From Candidatus Omnitrophota bacterium (lineage in GTDB: Bacteria; Omnitrophota; Gorgyraeia; 1-14-0-20-64-10), in the NCBI GenBank assembly GCA_023248095.1, contig JAHFFF010000056.1, positions 1 to 9,907 on the forward strand: DNA of 9,907 nt, read 5' to 3'. The notes below the pieces were generated by a model, which saw only the letters and a list, made by a program, of their open reading frames with translations, was not told where the DNA came from and searched no databases. A program made the translations under genes and the position numbers. Below, in pieces: positions 5,954 to 9,907 of the stretch (the first letter of the stretch is position 1; every line of letters starts with the position of its first letter).

Positions 5954-6388
5954 CTAACGACTGACTGTGAAAGCAAAAGTGGCTGCAAGGATACCCATAA
6001 GTGAAACTAAAATGATAAAGGGCCACATAGCCTTTGAATACTTGACACCTGCTTGCGCCTTCATTATCACTTGAGGATCATAATCGGAGATTCTGTAACC
6101 ATGGTGTCCAAGAAGCTCCTGAAGTGCCGGAAACCTCAGGGGAATAAAGATCACAGATTGTGGATACTCTGCTTTGGCATGGAGAAACATTAGCTGTTCA
6201 GCCCAAAGAACTCGCCGCTTCATCAGACTTTGAATGTCCCCTCTTTCAAAGACGTACGTTCCGCACCATAGGATATTCAAAATAAGCCTGTCCGATTCCA
6301 CATCCAGCGAAGCGAGCGGCCACGTGACTGTGAGTCCGGCCCAGCGGGTTGGACCAATCTGTGCTCCTCCTCGCAGAATTTTACTCAT
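5954..6388 (-). CDS. Hypothetical protein with C-terminal membrane segment, AT-rich insert gene
   Basis: A 144-residue protein from the ATG at 6386-6388. I do not recognise a named family. The first 110 residues look like a small cytoplasmic beta-rich domain (WPLASLDVESDRLILNIL, YVFERGDIQSLMKRR, then VIFIPLRFPALQELLGHHGY), a pattern reminiscent of bacterial PH-like domains. One hydrophobic helix (about 119-141) ends just before the C-terminus, giving a tail-anchored topology. G+C counted over 6001-6300 is 45%, against 63% in a sample line of pyrG (8581-8640), so composition departs from the operon. There is no Shine-Dalgarno sequence before the ATG, and the inverted-repeat element ends 6 bp upstream. 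A GTG at 6406 would start inside that element. It probably represents an accessory gene inserted between kdsA and kdsD. Confidence 0.6.
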   Translation of the reverse strand: MSKILRGGAQIGPTRWAGLTVTWPLASLDVESDRLILNILWCGTYVFERGDIQSLMKRRVLWAEQLMFLHAKAEYPQSVIFIPLRFPALQELLGHHGYRISDYDPQVIMKAQAGVKYSKAMWPFIILVSLMGILAATFAFTVSR

Positions 6389-6394
6389 GAAAAG

Positions 6395-6562
6395 GAGACT
6401 ACCCACGGGACGCGGGGTAAGCAGGCTTCGGAGGACTGAGCGGGCAGGGTGTCCCCCGTATCCAAAAAGCTTGGGGACGAGCGAAGGACGACGATGAGCG
6501 CAGTCCGCCTCGCTGGGGTGGACAAGCGTCCTGCGAACCCCGCGTCCCGATGGGTAGTTCTC
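6395..6562. mobile_element. 168-bp element with about 30-bp terminal inverted repeats (MITE-like or structured RNA)
   Basis: The left arm is 6395-6425 and the right arm 6530-6562. Reverse-complementing the right arm aligns it with the left over about 31 positions with two 1-nt gaps and two mismatches. Shared blocks include ACTACCCA (6398-6405) and the 12-base core CGGGACGCGGGG (6406-6417, complement at 6538-6549), then GCAGG. The roughly 104-bp interior holds a smaller hairpin, GTCCCC (6451-6456) with GGGGAC (6473-6478), and no transposase. The element fills the spacer between the kdsA stop and the AT-rich gene. No target-site duplication was found. It could be a non-autonomous transposable element, a palindromic intergenic repeat, or a fold in the operon mRNA. 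Confidence 0.6.
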
Positions 6563-6572
6563 GAACGGTTCA

Positions 6573-7397
6573 TCATTTCTCGCCTAAGGCAGATCGAATG
6601 GCAACCAGCTGTTCCAGCATCTGCGGCAATCGCTTGAGTGGAAGGGAGCTCGGCCCGTCACAGAGGGCCTTGGCCGGATTCTCGTGGACCTCCACGAAGA
6701 GCGCGTCGCAGCCAGCCGCCACCGCCGCGCGGGCCAACAGCGGAATGAATTCCGCCTGCCCGCCGGAAGCCCGACCCAAACCGCCGGGAATCTGGCTCGA
6801 ATGCCCCGCATCGAAGACAACCGGATAGCCGAATTTGCGCAACACCCCCAGCGCCCGCATGTCGTTGACCAGCATGTTGTATCCAAACGTCGTGCCCCGC
6901 TCGGTCAGCAAGATCTTGCGATTGCCGGTGGATTCGATCTTCTGGATGACCGGCTTGATGTCCGGAGGGGAAAGGAATTGTCCTTTCTTGATGTTGACCG
7001 CTCGGCCGCTCCTGCCCACCGCCAGCAGCAGATCGGTTTGCCGGCAGAGGAAGGCAGGCACCTGCAGGCAATCCAGCACCTGCGCCGCCGGCTTCACCTG
7101 ATCCACGCAGTGAACGTCGCTCAGCACCGGAACGCCGACCAATTTCTTCACCTTGGCCAGAATCTTCAGGCCTTTCTTGAGCCCCGGGCCGCGGTAGCTG
7201 CCGAGGGAGGTCCGGTTTGCTTTGTCGTAGCTGCATTTGAAGATATAAGGAAGGCCGAAACGGGCGGCCAGTTCCGCGATCGCCTCTGCATGCCGCAACG
7301 CGGAAGACTCGCTCTCAATCACGTCGGGACCCGCGATGAGGGCCAGCGGATGCCCGTTCCCGATGGTGAGATTGCCGATGCGAACGCCGCGAGTCAT
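6573..7397 (-). CDS. kdsA: 3-deoxy-D-manno-octulosonate 8-phosphate synthase
   Basis: A 274-residue TIM-barrel enzyme condensing arabinose 5-phosphate with PEP to Kdo-8-phosphate. Clear motifs are FKCSYDKANRTS (53-64), SYRGPGLKKGLKIL (67-80), LSDVH (92-96), QVPAFLCRQTDLL (112-124), NIKKGQFLSP (135-144), TERGTTFGYN (165-174) and FDAGHSSQIPGG (195-206). Overall wording resembles metal-dependent (class II) enzymes such as Aquifex KdsA. With a constant offset of 14, three of four metal ligands are conserved (His199, Glu236, Asp247), but the fourth, Cys11 in Aquifex and Asn26 in E. coli, is Asp25 here (AGPDVIES, codon GAC at 7323-7325). The loop KALCDGPSSLPL resembles class I. The ATG at 7395-7397 has TAGGA upstream, overlapping the pyrG stop 11 bp away. 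The gene ends in AAATGATGA, two overlapping stops. Confidence 0.96.
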   Translation of the reverse strand: MTRGVRIGNLTIGNGHPLALIAGPDVIESESSALRHAEAIAELAARFGLPYIFKCSYDKANRTSLGSYRGPGLKKGLKILAKVKKLVGVPVLSDVHCVDQVKPAAQVLDCLQVPAFLCRQTDLLLAVGRSGRAVNIKKGQFLSPPDIKPVIQKIESTGNRKILLTERGTTFGYNMLVNDMRALGVLRKFGYPVVFDAGHSSQIPGGLGRASGGQAEFIPLLARAAVAAGCDALFVEVHENPAKALCDGPSSLPLKRLPQMLEQLVAIRSALGEK

Positions 7398-7408
7398 CAG
7401 TTGCTGTC

Positions 7409-9103
7409 CTACAATGCAGTTGCCGATTCCGTTCGCGCCGAACCTGTCACAGCGCGAACACCATCGGAAGATTCAGGACGAACGGCATTGATCTGCTGCC
7501 GCCTCTGCAGAACCGCCTTGACGAAACCACGGAAGAGCGGATGGCAGCGGTCCGGTTTCGACTTAAGCTCCGGATGGAATTGGCAGCCGAGGAAGAATGG
7601 GTGGCCTGTGACCTCCATGATCTCCGCCAGCCGCTTGCCGGGCAGGTAACCGCTGATCACCATGCCGGCCTTGGCGAAGCCGTCGCGGTAGGCCGCGTTG
7701 AATTCATACCGGTGCCGGTGCCGCTCGAACACGCGGGAGTCCCGGTAAATCTGCCGTGCCAATGTCCCCTTGCGGAGCTGGCAAGGCTGCGCGCCCAGCC
7801 GCATGGTACCGCCGAGCACCTTCACCTTTCTCTGCTCGGCCAGCATGCTGATCACCGGATGCGCGGTCGCGGGATCAAACTCCGTCGAGTTGGCCCCTTT
7901 CAGGCCCAGCGCGTCGCGGGCAAACTCGATGACGGCGCATTGCATCCCCAGGCAGATGCCGAAGTAGGGGATCCCCTTCTCGCGTGCGTACTGCGCGGCC
8001 TTGATCTTTCCCTCGATCCCGCGGTTCCCGAACCCGCCGGGCACCAAAATCCCATCGACCCCTTTAAAAAAAGAATCGAGGTCCTTTTTCTCCAGCCGTT
8101 CCGACTCCAATCGTTTGATTTCCACCGCGCAGTCGTTGGCGATCCCTCCATGGCGGATCGCCTCGTAAATCGACTTGTAGGCATCCTGCAGTTCGATGTA
8201 TTTCCCCACGACGGCAATCTTGACCGTCCCGTTGGAAGGCTGCAGGGATGGGCGCACCACCCGCTCCTCCCAATCCTTGAGGTCATGGCCCCGTTCCACC
8301 TTCAGGTCCAAGAACTTGATGATGAGATCATCCAACCCCTGATCATGGAAGACGAGCGGGATCTCGTAAATGTCCCGGACATCCCGCGCCTGGATGACCG
8401 CATCCACATCCACGTTGCAGAAGAGGGCGATCTTCTCCCGCACCTTCCGGGAAAGGGGCTTCTCGGTCCGGCAGAGGAGGATCTCCGGCTGCAGCCCGAT
8501 CTCCCGCAGCTTCCCGACGGAGTGCTGGGTCGGCTTGGTCTTGAGCTCCCCCGCCGCACGCAGGTAGGGAATCAGCGTGAGGTGGATATTGATCGCGTTG
8601 CCGCGGCCCACCTCCAGGCGAAGCTGCCGGATTGCCTCCAGGAAGGGCAGGCTTTCAATGTCTCCGACGGTGCCGCCCACCTCGCAGATCACCAGATCCA
8701 CGTTCTTGCCCCGGGAAACCCGGCGGATCCCTTCCTTAATCTCGTCGGTGATGTGGGGAACCACCTGCACGGTGGAGCCCAGGTAGGCCCCCTCCCGCTC
8801 CTTGCGGATGACCGAATCGTAGATGCGGCCGGTGGTCAGGTTGTTGTCGCGCCCCGTGATGATGGAGGTGAAACGCTCGTAATGGCCCAGATCCAGATCG
8901 GTCTCCGATCCGTCGTCGGTGACATACACCTCCCCGTGCTGATAGGGATTCATGGTCCCCGGGTCGACGTTGATGTAGGGATCCAGCTTCTGCATCGTGA
9001 TCTTTAAGCCCCGCGCCTCCAACAGCCGCCCGATGGATGCAGAGGCGACCCCCTTCCCCAAGCTGGAAACCACTCCCCCGGTAATGAAGATGTATTTAGG
9101 CAC
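7409..9103 (-). CDS. pyrG: CTP synthase
   Basis: A 564-residue cytoplasmic enzyme making CTP from UTP, ATP and glutamine; CTP is the co-substrate of KdsB encoded just upstream. The synthetase domain (1-270) has FITGGVVSSLGKG (7-18), QKLDPYINVDPGTMNPYQHG (38-57), EVGGTVGDIES (141-151) and KTKPTQHSV (188-196). The class I glutaminase domain (about 295-535) has PGGFGNRG (355-362), catalytic Cys384 in FGICLGMQ, and His510/Glu512 in QFHPEL. Residues 536-564 form a low-complexity C-terminal tail beyond the usual end. The GTG at 9101-9103 is chosen because it begins the conserved MPKYIFITGG and overlaps the kdsB stop by 8 bp (GTGCCTAA). pyrG-kdsA-kdsB clustering is a common diderm arrangement. Confidence 0.98.
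   Translation of the reverse strand: MPKYIFITGGVVSSLGKGVASASIGRLLEARGLKITMQKLDPYINVDPGTMNPYQHGEVYVTDDGSETDLDLGHYERFTSIITGRDNNLTTGRIYDSVIRKEREGAYLGSTVQVVPHITDEIKEGIRRVSRGKNVDLVICEVGGTVGDIESLPFLEAIRQLRLEVGRGNAINIHLTLIPYLRAAGELKTKPTQHSVGKLREIGLQPEILLCRTEKPLSRKVREKIALFCNVDVDAVIQARDVRDIYEIPLVFHDQGLDDLIIKFLDLKVERGHDLKDWEERVVRPSLQPSNGTVKIAVVGKYIELQDAYKSIYEAIRHGGIANDCAVEIKRLESERLEKKDLDSFFKGVDGILVPGGFGNRGIEGKIKAAQYAREKGIPYFGICLGMQCAVIEFARDALGLKGANSTEFDPATAHPVISMLAEQRKVKVLGGTMRLGAQPCQLRKGTLARQIYRDSRVFERHRHRYEFNAAYRDGFAKAGMVISGYLPGKRLAEIMEVTGHPFFLGCQFHPELKSKPDRCHPLFRGFVKAVLQRRQQINAVRPESSDGVRAVTGSARTESATAL
7431..7459. repeat. Hairpin-forming inverted repeat inside the pyrG C-terminal tail
   Basis: GTTCGCGC (7431-7438) and GCGCGAAC (7452-7459) are perfect 8-base complements separated by 13 bases. 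The repeat lies in the poorly conserved last codons of pyrG, about 20 bp before its stop and 34 bp before the kdsA ATG. There is no T-run, so it is not a standard terminator. It could affect mRNA stability or kdsA translation, or be a degraded repeat. Confidence 0.4.
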
Positions 9104-9824
9104 CTTTGATCAGCCGCTCCACTCGTTTCAGGTCTTCCGGCGTGTCCACCCCAATGGTATTCTGCAGCGAATCCAACACCTTGATGCGGGCGCCTCGTTC
9201 CAGCGCTCGAAGCTGTTCCAGGCCTTCCGCCGACTCCAGGGCTGACGGAGCCCATCCTACAAATTGTTCCAAGAAATTCCGACGGTAGGCGTAGAGTCCT
9301 ATGTGTTTATACCACACGACGGAACCGGCGTCTGCCGACCTGTGGGCGGGGATCGGGGCCCGAGAGAAATAAAGGGCCCAACCGTTCTGATCGGTCACAA
9401 CCTTCACCACGTTCGGGTCGTTGTAGCCCTCCGGCCCCTTCATTCGATACCGCAGGGTCGCCATCTGGGCCGCGGATTCCTGCCGGAGACCTTCCACTAA
9501 CTGATCGATCATGGGAGGGGTCAACAAGGGCTCATCCCCTTGAATATTCACGATGATCTGGGCCTCCGTCTCCTTCGCCGCCTGCCATACCCGGTCGGTA
9601 CCCGATGGCAGCGCCGCCGAGGTCATCACTACCTCACCGCCGAACTTTCTCACCACCTTCACAATTCGATCATCATCCGTAGCCACCAGCAACCGGTCCA
9701 GGCGCTTGGCCTTCTTGGCCCTTTCCCAGACCAGCTCGATCAAGGTCTTTTCATTCAGCCGGGCAATCGCCTTGCCTGGAAAACGGGTCGATCCGTACCG
9801 GGCCGGAATTACGCCGAGAATCAT
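9096..9824 (-). CDS. kdsB: 3-deoxy-manno-octulosonate cytidylyltransferase (CMP-Kdo synthetase)
   Basis: A 242-residue nucleotidyltransferase that activates Kdo with CTP to CMP-Kdo, the donor for lipid A Kdo transferases. The N-terminal nucleotide-binding motif is VIPARYGSTRFPGKAI (5-20). LVATDDDRI (46-54), ALPSGTDRV (71-79), NIQGDEPLL (93-101) with the metal-binding Asp97, and WYKHIGLYAYRR (171-182) are family hallmarks. Near the C-terminus, GVDTPEDLKRV (225-235) supplies the second conserved acidic residue (Asp227). Length is normal. The ATG at 9822-9824 begins exactly at the conserved MILGVIPARYGS. Its ribosome-binding site is weak; an upstream frame ends in TAA one base before the ATG, so translation may be coupled to that gene. 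Its own stop overlaps pyrG by 8 bp. Confidence 0.97.
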   Translation of the reverse strand: MILGVIPARYGSTRFPGKAIARLNEKTLIELVWERAKKAKRLDRLLVATDDDRIVKVVRKFGGEVVMTSAALPSGTDRVWQAAKETEAQIIVNIQGDEPLLTPPMIDQLVEGLRQESAAQMATLRYRMKGPEGYNDPNVVKVVTDQNGWALYFSRAPIPAHRSADAGSVVWYKHIGLYAYRRNFLEQFVGWAPSALESAEGLEQLRALERGARIKVLDSLQNTIGVDTPEDLKRVERLIKGA

Positions 9825-9825
9825 C

Positions 9826-9907
9826 TTACGGCGTCCAACTCGTGGTGCGTCTTACCCTTCCGATGGACGCCGGAGCCTCAAACATCTGCCGCATCAATTC
9901 CTCGGGG
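9826..9907 (-). CDS. Possible C-terminal end of an unidentified upstream gene
   Basis: Of the three minus-strand frames entering from the right edge, only one stays open. It encodes about 26 residues, PEELMRQMFEAPASIGRVRR followed by TTSWTP, and ends at TAA (9826-9828), one base before the kdsB ATG. The other two frames stop within about 30 bases. The tight abutment to kdsB fits an operon gene, but the fragment is too short to recognise and could be open by chance. Confidence 0.35.
   Translation of the reverse strand, partial: PEELMRQMFEAPASIGRVRRTTSWTP

Noticed and set aside
6451..6478. Rho-independent terminator after kdsA
   Set aside because: The GTCCCC/GGGGAC stem has a long loop and no T-run follows on either strand, so it does not look like a terminator.
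6385..6576. 63-codon minus-strand ORF as a confident protein-coding gene
   Set aside because: It runs through the inverted-repeat element, so its sequence is constrained by the repeat, and the peptide is unrecognisable. The unusual coupling is kept as a finding, not as a gene call.
6684..7649. 321-codon plus-strand open frame
   Set aside because: Antisense to kdsA and the pyrG 3' end; no motif, and both real genes are unambiguous.
7541..9007. 488-codon plus-strand open frame
   Set aside because: It is antisense to pyrG, which has every catalytic motif intact. The translation is rich in His, Leu, Asp and Pro with no recognisable domain, as expected from a mirror of GC-rich codons.
1..9907. 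CRISPR array, tRNA, rRNA, integrase or transposase genes
   Set aside because: No regularly spaced direct repeats, tRNA-like arms, rRNA-like stretches or recombinase motifs were seen on either strand.

Overview
The window is a compact lipopolysaccharide-core (Kdo) and LPS-export gene cluster from a Gram-negative bacterium. Almost everything is on the minus strand, so the biological order runs from high to low coordinates: an unidentified gene tail, kdsB, pyrG, kdsA, a 168-bp inverted-repeat element, a small membrane-protein gene, kdsD, a DUF2934 gene, kdsC, a PilN-like gene, a PilO/PilP-like gene, then (past one gene on the plus strand) an lptC-lptA fusion, lptB and the start of hpf. Base composition is moderately GC-rich, with one AT-richer patch at about 5954-6388. 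No marker in the window fixes the taxon. The gene order and the fused LptC/LptA suggest a non-proteobacterial diderm such as Nitrospirota or Methylomirabilota (NC10); this is a weak inference.

Region 4185-9824 holds every enzyme needed to make and activate Kdo: KdsD (ribulose-5-P to arabinose-5-P), KdsA (plus PEP to Kdo-8-P), KdsC (dephosphorylation) and KdsB (CMP-Kdo). PyrG supplies the CTP that KdsB uses. The genes are tightly packed, and several junctions overlap by exactly 8 bp, as expected of a translationally coupled operon. The arrangement is interrupted between kdsA and kdsD by an element with about 30-bp terminal inverted repeats and an AT-richer membrane-protein gene.

Region 2824-4192 encodes two single-pass membrane proteins with the architecture of type IV pilus / type II secretion inner-membrane platform proteins: PilN-like, and PilO-like with a PilP/GspC-like C-terminal domain. 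They are coupled directly to kdsC. Why they sit in a Kdo/LPS operon is the most open question here.

Region 1766-2827 contains a plus-strand SAM methyltransferase with an N-terminal zinc-ribbon-like motif. It overlaps the PilO/PilP-like gene tail to tail by 4 bp and is divergent from lptCA. The 84-bp divergent spacer carries a good sigma-70-type promoter for lptCA-lptB-hpf and an operator-like palindrome in front of the methyltransferase.

Region 1-1765 encodes a lipoprotein fusing LptC and LptA domains, the LptB ATPase, and the N-terminal 62 codons of a ribosome hibernation factor. rpoN, often found between lptB and hpf in other diderms, is absent. No tRNA, rRNA, CRISPR array or transposase gene was seen. 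There is no gene-free stretch longer than 300 bp.
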